DNA from: CAWGJC01 sp965276665
GTDB taxonomy: Bacteria; Pseudomonadota; Alphaproteobacteria; Acetobacterales; Acetobacteraceae
DNA length: 64,000 nucleotides
Assembly: GCA_965276665.1 (NCBI GenBank)
Contig: OZ255620.1
Coordinates: 1,054,001-1,118,000, forward strand
Direction of reading: 5' to 3'
This document shows positions 17,520 to 26,089 of the stretch, in pieces. Numbering within the stretch: position 1 is the stretch's first letter; every line of letters starts with the position of its first letter. Both the position numbers and the translations under genes were made by a program. Below the pieces are notes generated by a model, which saw nothing but the letters and a program-made list of their open reading frames with translations, searched no databases and had not been told where the DNA came from.

Positions 17520-18436
17520 TTCTCGTCATTCAACTGACTTCTTTGGTAATTGAGAGCCTCGGACAATTCGACCACAAGGAAACCGACGAAAGCGCGGGCT
17601 GCCGGTTTCGCCGCTTTACCAGCGGGAAATACTGCGTGGAGCTCGATGTCGCCCATGTCCCAGTCCGAGAGGACTTGCACGAGCAGTCCGCTTTCCAACT
17701 CCTTTCTCGCCGCGCCTATTGTCATCGAGACAAGCCCGAGTCCTGCGACGGCGGCCGCAAGCCCTACCTCATTGTAGGTGACAACCAGCCGGCCATTCAC
17801 GGTCACCGAAGTCGCCTTCCCGTTCTTGCAGAACGACCATGACCGTCCCAAACGCGACGGGGCGATGATTACAGAGTGTGTAGCGAGGTCTGCAGGCGTC
17901 TTCGGTGTTCCAGCGCGATCCAGATACGACGGTGCTCCGAAAATGACGCGCGGCAACACTGCGATTCGCTTCGCGGTGGCCGTGGAGTCCGGCAAGGGAC
18001 CGAACCGCATCCCGACATCCACGCCCTCGCTCACGAAGTCCTGGCGCTGATCGCTGGTGATAAGTTCGACTTTGAGCTTCGGGTGTCTATCCATGAAAGC
18101 TGGGAGCCGCGGCGCCACCTCGCGTACAGCGAAGCTGGACGAAAGGCCAATCCTCAGCATCCCACGCAGTTCGCCAGAGCCGCGCACAGCATGCTCCGCC
18201 TCTTCCAACTCGGCGAGAATGGGCTCGATCCGCGCGAGAAAGTCAGATCCTGCGTCCGTTAGCGTGACCGCGCGAGTCGTCCGTGTGAAGAGGGCCGCAC
18301 CCAGTTCGCGTTCGAGCTGAGATATGACACGAGAGACCGTCGGTTGGGGGACGTTGAGGTCTCTCCCACCTGCCGAAAAGCTGCCTAGCCGCGCCACCCG
18401 CGAGAAAAGGCGTAAGGCTGATAAGCGGTCATTCAT
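17507..18436 (-). CDS. LysR-family transcriptional regulator
   Basis: The 309-residue protein is complete: MNDRLSALRLFSRVARLGSF, the helix-turn-helix LNVPQPTVSRVISQLERELG and an effector-binding domain ending PAGKAAKPAARAFVGFLVVEL. It faces the peroxiredoxin-like gene at 18539 across 102 bases, the classic LysR target arrangement, so it probably controls that gene and its partner at 19303 in response to an oxidant or electrophile. The truncated LysR at 9218-9871 is a close paralogue. Confidence 0.92.
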   Translation of the reverse strand: MNDRLSALRLFSRVARLGSFSAGGRDLNVPQPTVSRVISQLERELGAALFTRTTRAVTLTDAGSDFLARIEPILAELEEAEHAVRGSGELRGMLRIGLSSSFAVREVAPRLPAFMDRHPKLKVELITSDQRQDFVSEGVDVGMRFGPLPDSTATAKRIAVLPRVIFGAPSYLDRAGTPKTPADLATHSVIIAPSRLGRSWSFCKNGKATSVTVNGRLVVTYNEVGLAAAVAGLGLVSMTIGAARKELESGLLVQVLSDWDMGDIELHAVFPAGKAAKPAARAFVGFLVVELSEALNYQRSQLNDEKCDK

Positions 18437-18484
18437 AGCACCAATGGATAACTCAAAGTCAGTTTAGCGGTCTACCTCCTTCGT

Positions 18485-18499
18485 AGTGAATTGATCACT
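18485..18499. promoter_or_regulatory. candidate LysR binding box
   Basis: AGTGAATTGATCACT is a dyad of five-base arms (AGTGA/TCACT) around ATTGA, fitting the T-N11-A style LysR box. It lies between the divergent LysR gene and the peroxiredoxin-like gene, 40 bases before the latter's start. Confidence 0.45.
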
Positions 18500-18538
18500 T
18501 TCTGCTCGAACGACGACGCAGACGGTGGAGCGGGAACC

Positions 18539-19246
18539 ATGTCGGCCAAAGAAGCACTCGCCGGTACTGCCGCATCCGGCCTTTCGTTGTTGGGAAGGCT
18601 CGACGCTTTTGGAACTGAGTTTCAGATGAAGTTTGCGTTGCCAGCCACCCTAGCGATTATGCATCGGGTGACCGACGGACTCATCGCGTCTGGCCAGGCG
18701 CAGCGCGCACTGACGGCCGGTGATCAAGCCCCAGATTTCGATCTTCTCGGCAGCGACAGGAAGACGGTCTCGTCCCGCGACCTGCTCGCAAAAGGGCCGA
18801 TTATCCTGACCTTCTTTCGCGGGTTCTGGTGCCCTTACTGCAACTCTGACCTTGCCGATTTGGAGATGGCTCGCCTCGAGATCGAGAAGCACGGCGCGAG
18901 CCTCGTCGCGGTGTCGCAACAAACGGCTGCGAACAACCGGATATCGCAACGTGCCAACAATCTCGGCTTTCCTGTCCTCAGCGACAAAGGCGGCGCCCTA
19001 GCGCACGAGTTCGGGATCCGCTGGGACGTCCCCGACAAGCTGAAGCTCGTCCACAAGGACGTCGGCGCAGACCTCGAAGCTTTGAACGGCGACGACAGTT
19101 GGAGCTTGCCGATGCCGGCTCGCTATGTCGTCGACCAGGACGGCATCATCGCCTACTCCGAGGTCAACCTCGACTACACGCAGCGGTCCGAGCCCTTGAA
19201 CGTCTTCCCGGTCCTCAAAGCATTACGCGCCACGAAGAACGCCTGA
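18539..19246 (+). CDS. peroxiredoxin-like (AhpC/TSA) protein
   Basis: ATG at 18539 has a GGAGCGGG ribosome site; an upstream in-frame ATG at 18491 would overlap the LysR box. The 235-residue product has a helical N-terminal extension of about 60 residues, then the thioredoxin-fold TFFRGFWCPYCNSDL with Cys98 and Cys101, and ends with RYVVDQDGIIAYSEVNLDYT. It should be a thiol peroxidase or related oxidoreductase. It is followed after 56 bases by the reductase gene and is divergent from the LysR regulator. Confidence 0.88.
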   Translation: MSAKEALAGTAASGLSLLGRLDAFGTEFQMKFALPATLAIMHRVTDGLIASGQAQRALTAGDQAPDFDLLGSDRKTVSSRDLLAKGPIILTFFRGFWCPYCNSDLADLEMARLEIEKHGASLVAVSQQTAANNRISQRANNLGFPVLSDKGGALAHEFGIRWDVPDKLKLVHKDVGADLEALNGDDSWSLPMPARYVVDQDGIIAYSEVNLDYTQRSEPLNVFPVLKALRATKNA

Positions 19247-19302
19247 CGAATTCAGCGTCAAATCCGTGGATTCAGCTATATCCGAATAAAGGAAGTAATG
19301 TG

Positions 19303-20394
19303 ATGAACAACAAAGTGTTGGTCGCGGGCGCGAGCGGGCTTATCGGCCTCGCCGCTGTAGAAGCCTTCCTCGATGCCGGCTGGGATGTCCTCGGGATCTC
19401 CAGGCGCAAGCCCGAGCTGCCCAGCGGGCGCAGCCTCGCATTCGTCTCCGCCGACCTGCGTGATGATAAGGCTGTGCGGGACGCACTGTCGGGCGTCGGC
19501 AGCGTCACGCACTTCGCTTACGCCGCGATCATGGAGAGACCAGACGACCTGGTCGGTGGCTGGTCTGACCCCGAGCAGATCGCGACGAACAACGCGATGC
19601 TGCGCAACGTCGTCGAAACCTTGATTGCTCAGAAGTCCCCGCTCAAGCACGTCTCAATCATGCAGGGGACGAAGGCCTACGGCGGGCACGTCCGACCGAT
19701 GCCGATTCCGGCGCGCGAGAGCGACCCGCGCTTTCCCCACGCCAACTTCTTCCTCGATCAAGAGGACTATGTCCGCGACACCGGCGCACGCCACGGATTC
19801 ACCTACACTGCACTGCGGCCGCAGCTGGTGACGGGGAAGACGCCCGGCGCGCTCAACGTCCTGCCGGCGATCGGCGTCTACGCCGCGATCCGTCGCGAGA
19901 GGGGCGAAAAATTCGGCTTTCCCGGCGGCCCGTCCTTCGTCTGGGAGACGGCCGACGCCGACCTGCTCGGGAAAGTGGCCGTATGGGCAGCCGAGGCTCG
20001 CCAAGCTGAGAACCAGATCTTCAACGTCACGAACGGCGACGTCTTTGAGTGGCGCAACGTCTGGCCGGCAATCGCCGAGACCCTAGGAGTTGAAGTCGGA
20101 CCGGACGAGCCCACGAGCGTGGCGGCATACATCCGGGACAACGCCGACGTCTGGGCGAGTATCGTCGAGAAGCACGGCCTGAAGAGCCGTGACCTCCGCG
20201 CGCTAGTCGGCCAGGGCGACCAACATGCCGACTTCTCGTTCCTTTACGGCGCTCCTGCCGCGCCGACCATATTCGTCAGCACGGTCAAGCTCCGCAAAGC
20301 CGGCTTCAACGCCGCCGTCGACACGCGCGACGCCTTTCAGAGTGCGCTCCAGTGGATGGTCGACCAAAAGCTGCTGCCGCCGACCAAAGGCTGA
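19303..20394 (+). CDS. NAD(P)-dependent SDR/epimerase, PRISE-like (progesterone 5-beta-reductase family)
   Basis: The ATG at 19303 follows AAAGGAAG. The 363-residue product starts NKVLVAGASGLIGLAAVEAF (Rossmann motif GASGLIG) and contains SGVGSVTHFAYAAIMER, HVSIMQGTKAYGGHVRP and HGFTYTALRPQLVTGKTPGA, typical of extended SDR enone reductases of the PRISE type. It would reduce activated C=C or carbonyl compounds. Co-orientation with the peroxiredoxin-like gene under a LysR regulator suggests a role in handling reactive electrophiles. Confidence 0.85.
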   Translation: MNNKVLVAGASGLIGLAAVEAFLDAGWDVLGISRRKPELPSGRSLAFVSADLRDDKAVRDALSGVGSVTHFAYAAIMERPDDLVGGWSDPEQIATNNAMLRNVVETLIAQKSPLKHVSIMQGTKAYGGHVRPMPIPARESDPRFPHANFFLDQEDYVRDTGARHGFTYTALRPQLVTGKTPGALNVLPAIGVYAAIRRERGEKFGFPGGPSFVWETADADLLGKVAVWAAEARQAENQIFNVTNGDVFEWRNVWPAIAETLGVEVGPDEPTSVAAYIRDNADVWASIVEKHGLKSRDLRALVGQGDQHADFSFLYGAPAAPTIFVSTVKLRKAGFNAAVDTRDAFQSALQWMVDQKLLPPTKG

Positions 20395-20396
20395 CG

Positions 20397-20717
20397 GTGG
20401 CAAGCGCGTCCTCCCGATCTGAGCGCGTCGAGACTGGGCGCGATCTAAGCCTCCAGCTCGATCGGAGAGGCGACGCGACGCGGGCGCTGTTGCTCTCCGG
20501 CGACGAGGCCGAAGCGGAGCAGGTCGCCGCGGGGCGGATTGAGGGCTTTGGGTTCACCGCAACCGACCTGCGAGACTTGGTTGGCGGCGGCCGTAGGCAG
20601 CAAGTCGGTCAGCCCCTCGCGACGGGTCGCGACCTGTTGTTTGCTGACGGACGCTTACCGCACTCGCCCTCCGACGCGCAGGGCGACCCCATCGGCCGTC
20701 ACGAGACGCAGCGATGA
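20397..20717 (+). CDS. possible small protein of unknown function
   Basis: A GTG-started frame of 106 codons begins two bases after the reductase stop. The product (ASASSRSERVETGRDLSLQL, SGDEAEAEQVAAGRIEG, ending QGDPIGRHETQR) is hydrophilic and charged, with no recognised domain. The tight spacing argues for translation, but composition alone does not distinguish it from a chance frame. The stretch 20718-20793 before the LysR gene is empty. Confidence 0.25.
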   Translation: MASASSRSERVETGRDLSLQLDRRGDATRALLLSGDEAEAEQVAAGRIEGFGFTATDLRDLVGGGRRQQVGQPLATGRDLLFADGRLPHSPSDAQGDPIGRHETQR

Positions 20718-20793
20718 CCGGTGAGGCTCCCGACCCGAGCAGCCGGCGCTACGACGCCGAGGGAGATCGCCACCCTCAGATTGAGGCGACGCG

Positions 20794-21711
20794 GTGACCA
20801 TCGACCTCCGAGACATGAGGTGGGCGATTTTGGTGTCCCAGCATCGAAGCTTGCGGCAGACCGCAGAGGCGCTGAACATTCGGCAATCCACTCTCAGCCG
20901 CCGCCTCCAAGATCTTGAGAGCCAGTTGGGCACGACTTTGTTCGAACGTAGCAATGGCGGCACTCGGCCCACGATCGCGGGCCTGGGATTCCTGGATGCA
21001 GCACAACGGATCATCGTGGACACGGAAACTATGATCGCCCGTTTCAAAACCCGCTCAAGAGGGGAGAGTGGCCGGCTCACGATCGGGGTGCATGCGTCGC
21101 TTTCGGCAGGAAATCTCAGAGCTACTCTGATGGAGCATCGACGAAAGTTTCCGGCCGTCGACATTCATCTCGTTGGTGGATCGAGCGAACACTTGATTTC
21201 TGATCTGGGCGGCTCGGCAATCGACGTCGCATTTGTCGCGGAGGAGTTATCGCGCTGGACCAACAAGCTACTGGATGTGTGGAGCGAGCGCGTTGTCGTT
21301 GCGCTACCTGAAGGCCACCCACTGAGCGCTCATGATCCGATACGCTGGTCGGAACTGCGGGGCGAGAGGCTGCTTGTGCCTTTGCGCGGCCCTGGGCCCG
21401 AGTTCCTCAATCTTCTTTCCCAAAATTTGGGATGCGCGCGCCCGTGCCGTGTCCTTCGACAGGACGCCAGCCTCGATCGATTACTGACGCTTGTGGGTGC
21501 GAGACAAGGGGTTCTGCTGGCGTTGGAGGGTGCGACCGGCGCAAGCTATCCGGGTGTCGTTTATCATGAGGTTCACGACACCGATGGGCCTACACGCCTA
21601 AATTTCCGCGCATATTGGCGCGGCGCGAACGGCAATCCCTCGCTGCCACCGTTTCTAGAGTTGCTGGCGGAGCGTTATCCGGATCTTTCCGGTGCGCGGA
21701 CGCCGGTCTGA
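20794..21711 (+). CDS. LysR-family transcriptional regulator (conjugation-module associated)
   Basis: This 305-residue protein begins with GTG (VTIDLRDMRWAILVSQHRSL), has the helix-turn-helix ALNIRQSTLSRRLQDLESQLG and an effector domain starting RLTIGVHASLSAGNLRA. It runs convergently into a DUF2274 gene of a conjugation module. A decayed homologue with the same neighbour is at 33288-33925, so the pair was duplicated. No conserved operator is evident upstream. Confidence 0.9.
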   Translation: MTIDLRDMRWAILVSQHRSLRQTAEALNIRQSTLSRRLQDLESQLGTTLFERSNGGTRPTIAGLGFLDAAQRIIVDTETMIARFKTRSRGESGRLTIGVHASLSAGNLRATLMEHRRKFPAVDIHLVGGSSEHLISDLGGSAIDVAFVAEELSRWTNKLLDVWSERVVVALPEGHPLSAHDPIRWSELRGERLLVPLRGPGPEFLNLLSQNLGCARPCRVLRQDASLDRLLTLVGARQGVLLALEGATGASYPGVVYHEVHDTDGPTRLNFRAYWRGANGNPSLPPFLELLAERYPDLSGARTPV

Positions 21712-21937
21712 GCCGTAGAAGACTCACGCAGGGCTTTTAGAAACCCGCGATCGGTCGCGATGAAACGTTCGATCATGAGAGGGATCAACTTTACAGGATC
21801 GGCTACGGTTTGCCCGGTCGTCCTTCCCAGCACCTGAGCATAGGAAATGAGCCGCCGATGCACTGTGGCGGGCAGTTCGACACTGACCTTGACTGGCTTG
21901 TCGTCCGCGAGCGGCCCGAGTTTGAGCTTCGTCAGTG
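21675..21937 (-). pseudogene. DUF2274 protein, start codon lost to IS21 insertion
   Basis: The frame TKLKLGPLADDKPVKVSVEL, PATVHRRLISYAQVLGRTTG, LIPLMIERFIATDRGFLKAL matches DUF2274, normally encoded directly behind trbI in conjugation modules. The residue before TKLKLG is a CTG exactly where the intact copy at 33834-34151 has its ATG, and three bases further the IS21 end begins. The insertion removed the start codon, the ribosome site and the upstream trbI. The 3' end overlaps the LysR gene end. Confidence 0.75.
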
Positions 21938-22005
21938 TGTTGATCGGCGTGGAATAGGGACCCTGTTGGAGTGTTGATCGGCGTCCGAAAGGGACCCCTC
22001 TGACG

Positions 22006-23550
22006 GTGGGGTTCACGATGGCTCTCGTTGTGGTGCGGGGGCCGGATTGGGATGCTGGTGGTGGAGACGATTGCGCGGATCCGGCGGGCGTATTTTGTAC
22101 AGGGGAAGTCGATCAAGGCGATCTGCCGCGAGCTGCGGGTGTCGCGGAAGGTCGTGCGCAAGGTGTTGCGGTCGGAGGCGACGGAGTTTCGTTACGAACG
22201 CGAGCAGCAGCCGATGCCGCGGCTCGGGCCGTGGCGGAGGAATTGGACCGGCTGCTTGCGGCCAATGAGGGGCGACCTGGTCGAGAGCGGCTGACGCTGA
22301 TCCGGGTTTTCGAGGAGCTGCGTGGACTGGGTTACGAGGGCGGCTATGACGCGGTTCGGCGGTATGCGCGGGCGTGGCGACGCGAGCAGGTGTCGACCTC
22401 GGCGGCGGCATATGTGCCGCTGAGCTTCGCACCTGGAGAAGCTTACCAGTTCGACTGGAGCCACGAGGTCGTGCTGATAGGTGGCACGACGGTGACGGTG
22501 AAAGTCGCGCATTTGCGGCTGTGCCATAGCCGAATGTTGTTCGTGCGGGCGTATCCGCGCGAGACGCAGGAAATGGTGTTCGACGCACACGACCGTGCAT
22601 TTGCATTCTTCCGCGGGACCTGCACGCGCGGCATCTACGACAACCTCAAAGCAGCGGTGGACGCGATCTTTGTCGGTCGCGAGCGGGCCTATAATCGCCG
22701 GTTCCTGCAGATGTGCAGCCACTACCTGATCGAGCCCGCCGCCTGCACGCCGGCGGCAGGATGGGAGAAAGGTCAGGTTGAGGATCAGGTTGGTGTAGTG
22801 CGGGAGCGGTTCTTTTCGCCGCGCGTGCGGGTCAAGAGCTACGACGAGCTGAATGCCTGGTTGTTGGACAAGTGCGTCGCCTATGCTCGGGCACACCGAC
22901 ATCCCGAGTTGCGCGACCAGACGATCTGGTCGGTGTTCGAGGCCGAGCGCACGGCTCTGGTGCCGTATACCGGGCGCTTCGACGGCTTCCACGCGCTACC
23001 TGCCTCGGTCTCGAAGACCTGCCTGGTTCGGTTCGACAACAACCGCTACTCGGTATCGGCGCATGCAGTCGGGCGGCCGGTCGAGATCCGTGCCTATGCC
23101 GAGCGGATCGAACTCCGTCAGGACGGGCAGCTCGTTGGCGAGCACCGCCGATGTTTTAGCCGGGATCAGACGGTGTTCGACCCCTGGCACTACGTCCCGG
23201 TTCTGGCGCGCAAGCCGGGCGCGCTCCGCAATGGCGCGCCATTCAAGGACTGGCTGCTGCCGGCCGGCCTCGAGCGGATCCGCCGCAAGCTGGCCGGCAC
23301 GGCCGATGGCGATCGCCAGATGGTGGCCATCCTCGCCGCCGTGCTGAGCGATGGCCTGGCCGCCGTGGAGGCCGCCTGCGTGGAAGCGTTGCGCGAGGGG
23401 ACCCACTCGGCCGACGTGGTGCTCAACATCCTGTCTCGGCACCGCGAGCCGGCGGCGCCGATCACCATCATGACCCCGGACGCGCTTCGACTGCGCCATG
23501 CGCCAGTCGCTGATTGCGCACGGTATGACGGTCTGAGGAGAGCCAGTTGA
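22006..23550 (+). CDS. istA: IstA transposase, N-terminus in another frame
   Basis: The long frame carries the integrase core of IS21 transposase: AYQFDWSHEVVLIGG, RETQEMVFDAHDRAFAFFRG, YDNLKAAVDAIF and a C-terminal Mu-type beta domain. The correct N-terminal helix-turn-helix (MLVVETIARIRRAYFVQGKS, ICRELRVSRKVVRKVLRSEA) is in a different frame starting at ATG 22052 and ending at 22294. Joining them requires one extra base near 22230 (PRLGPW to EELDRLLAANEG). The mirror copy has the identical break. Real gene extent is therefore about 22052-23550 with a frameshift. Confidence 0.8.
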   Translation: MGFTMALVVVRGPDWDAGGGDDCADPAGVFCTGEVDQGDLPRAAGVAEGRAQGVAVGGDGVSLRTRAAADAAARAVAEELDRLLAANEGRPGRERLTLIRVFEELRGLGYEGGYDAVRRYARAWRREQVSTSAAAYVPLSFAPGEAYQFDWSHEVVLIGGTTVTVKVAHLRLCHSRMLFVRAYPRETQEMVFDAHDRAFAFFRGTCTRGIYDNLKAAVDAIFVGRERAYNRRFLQMCSHYLIEPAACTPAAGWEKGQVEDQVGVVRERFFSPRVRVKSYDELNAWLLDKCVAYARAHRHPELRDQTIWSVFEAERTALVPYTGRFDGFHALPASVSKTCLVRFDNNRYSVSAHAVGRPVEIRAYAERIELRQDGQLVGEHRRCFSRDQTVFDPWHYVPVLARKPGALRNGAPFKDWLLPAGLERIRRKLAGTADGDRQMVAILAAVLSDGLAAVEAACVEALREGTHSADVVLNILSRHREPAAPITIMTPDALRLRHAPVADCARYDGLRRAS

Positions 23551-24278
23551 TAGAAAGATCCGAGATCCTGACCGCCATGGCGGATCTGAAGCTCTATGGC
23601 ATGAAGGCCGCCTATGACGAGATCATCGGCACCGCGGTGAAGCGCCAGCATGAGCCTGCCCGCATCGTCGGCGATCTGCTGACGGCCGAGATCACCGAGA
23701 AGCAGGCGCGCTCGATCCGCTACCAGATCACCATCGCCAAGCTGCCGCTGGCCAAGGACGTCGACGACTTCGCCTTTGACGGCACGCCGATCAACGAGAC
23801 GCTGGTGCGTGAGCTCGCCGGCGCCGAATTCCTGGCGCATCAGCGCAACGTCGTGCTGATCGGCGGCACCGGCACCGGCAAGACCCATCTTGCGATCGCC
23901 ATCGCGCGCGCCTGCATCCGCGACGGCGCCCGCGGCCGGTTCTTCACCGTCGTCGATCTGGTCAACCGGCTCGAGGCGGAGGGACGCGCCGGCCGTCAGG
24001 GTCGAATGGCGGACTATCTCTGCCGGATGGATTTCGTGGTGCTCGACGAACTGGGTTACCTGCCATTTGCCCAATCCGGCGATCAGCTGCTGTTCCATCT
24101 GATCAGCCGCCTCTACGAACAGACCTCGGTGATCGTCACCACCAACCTGGCCTTTGGCGAATGGCCTACCGTGTTCGGCGACGCCAAGATGACGACCGCG
24201 CTGCTCGATCGTCTCACCCATCACTGCGACATCGTCGAGACCGGCAACGAGAGCTGGCGCTTCAAAAACCGCGCCTGA
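23547..24278 (+). CDS. istB: IstB AAA+ ATPase of IS21-family element
   Basis: The 243-residue protein has Walker A IGGTGTGKTHLAIAIA, Walker B FVVLDELGYLPF and sensor VIVTTNLAFGEWPTVF, and begins IERSEILTAMADLKLYGMK like other IstB proteins. It overlaps the istA stop by four bases (coupled translation) and selects target DNA for IstA. The gene is intact and its mirror copy at 25358-26089 encodes the same protein. Confidence 0.93.
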   Translation: MIERSEILTAMADLKLYGMKAAYDEIIGTAVKRQHEPARIVGDLLTAEITEKQARSIRYQITIAKLPLAKDVDDFAFDGTPINETLVRELAGAEFLAHQRNVVLIGGTGTGKTHLAIAIARACIRDGARGRFFTVVDLVNRLEAEGRAGRQGRMADYLCRMDFVVLDELGYLPFAQSGDQLLFHLISRLYEQTSVIVTTNLAFGEWPTVFGDAKMTTALLDRLTHHCDIVETGNESWRFKNRA

Positions 24279-24544
24279 CCCCCTCCCCAGACCCCACCCC
24301 CGGGCTTGCACCGGTGGGCCCACAGGAACCCCCCACGCGCCGCTCCACCAGCCTCTTTAAAGGGCGCTCCGCGGCGCGCGGGTCCCCCCTATGGACTACA
24401 GGCACAAGCCCAAACAAAGGGGTCCCTTTTGCACGCCGATAGAGAGGCCCGTTTCCGCGCCGATTGACAGGGTCGTGACAGAGCTCGGAAGTAGATCTCG
24501 GAAGCGAGGCTTCGAACGAAGAAATTGAAAACATTGTGGAAATC

Positions 24545-24589
24545 TGGAGCGGGCGAAGGGATTCGAACCCTCGACCCCAACCTTGGCAA
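24545..24589 (-). repeat. tRNA-Gly(GCC) 3'-end fragment, attachment-site copy C
   Basis: The 45-base core is identical to copies A and B, in minus orientation. Outside the core, copies A and C also share GAAATC beyond the 3' end. The 5' half of the tRNA is absent. An integrase gene starts 200 bases from the anticodon side, the same geometry as copy B and the intact integrase. Confidence 0.8.
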
Positions 24590-24705
24590 GGTCCAGATTA
24601 CTCTTCGCTCCATCACTCTTTGCCTCTCTACATCTCTATAATACAATGGCTTATATCGGAAACCCTACGCTCAACCACGACATCCGCCCTCCGTTTGCGC
24701 CGAAC

Positions 24706-24767
24706 TGCTTACATAGTGCTTACATAGTTCTTACATTTTTTGCGGTCCTGATAATGTAAGCAGATCG
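24706..24767. repeat. integrase arm-site-like repeats
   Basis: Three direct copies of CTTACAT (within TGCTTACATAGTGCTTACAT and TTCTTACAT) are followed by inverted ATGTAAGC. The same motif pair, GCTTACAT and ATGTAAGC, occurs beside copy B at about 9147-9176. Their place between attachment core and integrase start suits arm-type binding sites; this is inferred. Confidence 0.45.
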
Positions 24768-24788
24768 GATTGCAAAGAGGAAGGCGTC

Positions 24789-25018
24789 ATGAGCGGGAGG
24801 TTGACCAAGACGGCTGTTGAAGGCCTGACGCCGCCGGGCAAGCAGGGCGAACAGAGCTTCCTTTGGGATGGCGAATTGAAGGGCTTCGGCGTCCGGGTCA
24901 TTCACTCTGGCCTGAAGACCTTCATCCTTCAGTACCGAGATGCCGACAGCCGGACCCGCCGGATCAAGCTCGGGCGCTTCGGTGCGATCACGGTTGAGAA
25001 CGCGCGCGATCTCGCCAA
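24789..25018 (+). pseudogene. tyrosine integrase, N-terminal fragment
   Basis: MSGRLTKTAVEGLTPPGKQG then FGVRVIHSGLKTFILQYRDA and KLGRFGAITVENARDLAK match the DUF4102 N-terminal domain of P4-type integrases. After about residue 77 the similarity stops and unrelated sequence with a hairpin follows. The catalytic domain is absent, so it cannot recombine DNA. It differs clearly from the intact integrase at 7537-8880, so it came from a different island using the same tRNA. Confidence 0.75.
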
Positions 25019-25042
25019 GTCTTCCCGTCAACCGACCCGACA

Positions 25043-25072
25043 GCCCGGCCTCCGCGCCGGGCATTTTCGTTT
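25043..25072 (+). terminator. hairpin with T-rich tail
   Basis: GCCCGGC and GCCGGGC form a 7-bp stem around CTCCGC, followed by ATTTTCGTTT. It separates the integrase fragment from the next start codon. Confidence 0.45.
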
Positions 25073-25084
25073 CAGGAGACCGTC

Positions 25085-25165
25085 ATGACCGACACATCCG
25101 ACACCACGTCGCATCCCGCCGCGCCGCTTTCCGATTGGGAGATGGAGGCGGTTGCACGAGCCAAG
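25085..25165 (+). pseudogene. first 27 codons of an unknown gene, cut by IS21 right copy
   Basis: CAGGAGACC precedes an ATG that opens MTDTSDTTSHPAAPLSDWEM and EAVARAK; then the IS21 end begins at 25166 and the frame runs into a stop within the element. The parent gene is unrecognised. Confidence 0.5.
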
Positions 25166-25357
25166 CTGTCAATCGGCGCGGAAACGGGCCTCTCTATCGG
25201 CGTGCAAAAGGGACCCCTTTGTTTGGGCTTGTGCCTGTAGTCCATAGGGGGGACCCGCGCGCCGCGGAGCGCCCTTTAAAGAGGCTGGTGGAGCGGCGCG
25301 TGGGGGGTTCCTGTGGGCCCACCGGTGCAAGCCCGGGGGTGGGGTCTGGGGAGGGGG

Positions 25358-26089
25358 TCAGGCGCGGTTTTTGAAGCGCCAGCTCTCGTTGCCGGTCTCG
25401 ACGATGTCGCAGTGATGGGTGAGACGATCGAGCAGCGCGGTCGTCATCTTGGCGTCGCCGAACACGGTAGGCCATTCGCCAAAGGCCAGGTTGGTGGTGA
25501 CGATCACCGAGGTCTGTTCGTAGAGGCGGCTGATCAGATGGAACAGCAGCTGATCGCCGGATTGGGCAAATGGCAGGTAACCCAGTTCGTCGAGCACCAC
25601 GAAATCCATCCGGCAGAGATAGTCCGCCATTCGACCCTGACGGCCGGCGCGTCCCTCCGCCTCGAGCCGGTTGACCAGATCGACGACGGTGAAGAACCGG
25701 CCGCGGGCGCCGTCGCGGATGCAGGCGCGCGCGATGGCGATCGCAAGATGGGTCTTGCCGGTGCCGGTGCCGCCGATCAGCACGACGTTGCGCTGATGCG
25801 CCAGGAATTCGGCGCCGGCGAGCTCACGCACCAGCGTCTCGTTGATCGGCGTGCCGTCAAAGGCGAAGTCGTCGACGTCCTTGGCCAGCGGCAGCTTGGC
25901 GATGGTGATCTGGTAGCGGATCGAGCGCGCCTGCTTCTCGGTGATCTCGGCCGTCAGCAGATCGCCGACGATGCGGGCAGGCTCATGCTGGCGCTTCACC
26001 GCGGTGCCGATGATCTCGTCATAGGCGGCCTTCATGCCATAGAGCTTCAGATCCGCCATGGCGGTCAGGATCTCGGATCTTTCTATCAA
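25358..26089 (-). CDS. istB: IstB AAA+ ATPase (right IS21 copy)
   Basis: The 243-residue sequence is identical to that encoded at 23547-24278, with Walker A GGTGTGKTHLA and Walker B VVLDELGYLPF. It overlaps the istA frame by four bases. It should supply target-capture ATPase for both copies. Confidence 0.93.
   Translation of the reverse strand: MIERSEILTAMADLKLYGMKAAYDEIIGTAVKRQHEPARIVGDLLTAEITEKQARSIRYQITIAKLPLAKDVDDFAFDGTPINETLVRELAGAEFLAHQRNVVLIGGTGTGKTHLAIAIARACIRDGARGRFFTVVDLVNRLEAEGRAGRQGRMADYLCRMDFVVLDELGYLPFAQSGDQLLFHLISRLYEQTSVIVTTNLAFGEWPTVFGDAKMTTALLDRLTHHCDIVETGNESWRFKNRA

Larger units (their letters stand above)
21938..24470 (+). mobile_element. IS21-family element, left copy (2533 bp)
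   Basis: It begins TGTTGATCGGCGTGGAATAG and ends with a sequence whose complement reads TGTCAATCGGCGCGGAAACG, giving imperfect terminal repeats. Inner copies of the ATCGGCGT...GGGACCC motif lie near both ends (about 21973-22000 and 24420-24440), typical of IS21 multiple terminal repeats. It contains istA and istB. The right copy (25166-27698) has exactly the same length in opposite orientation. No flanking target duplication is visible. Confidence 0.88.
24471..25165. other. 695-bp spacer between mirror IS21 copies
   Basis: The spacer carries island-end DNA: tRNA-Gly fragment copy C, a repeat-rich arm region, an integrase N-terminus and the first codons of another gene. It is the only non-IS DNA in the composite structure 21938-27698. 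Confidence 0.7.
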
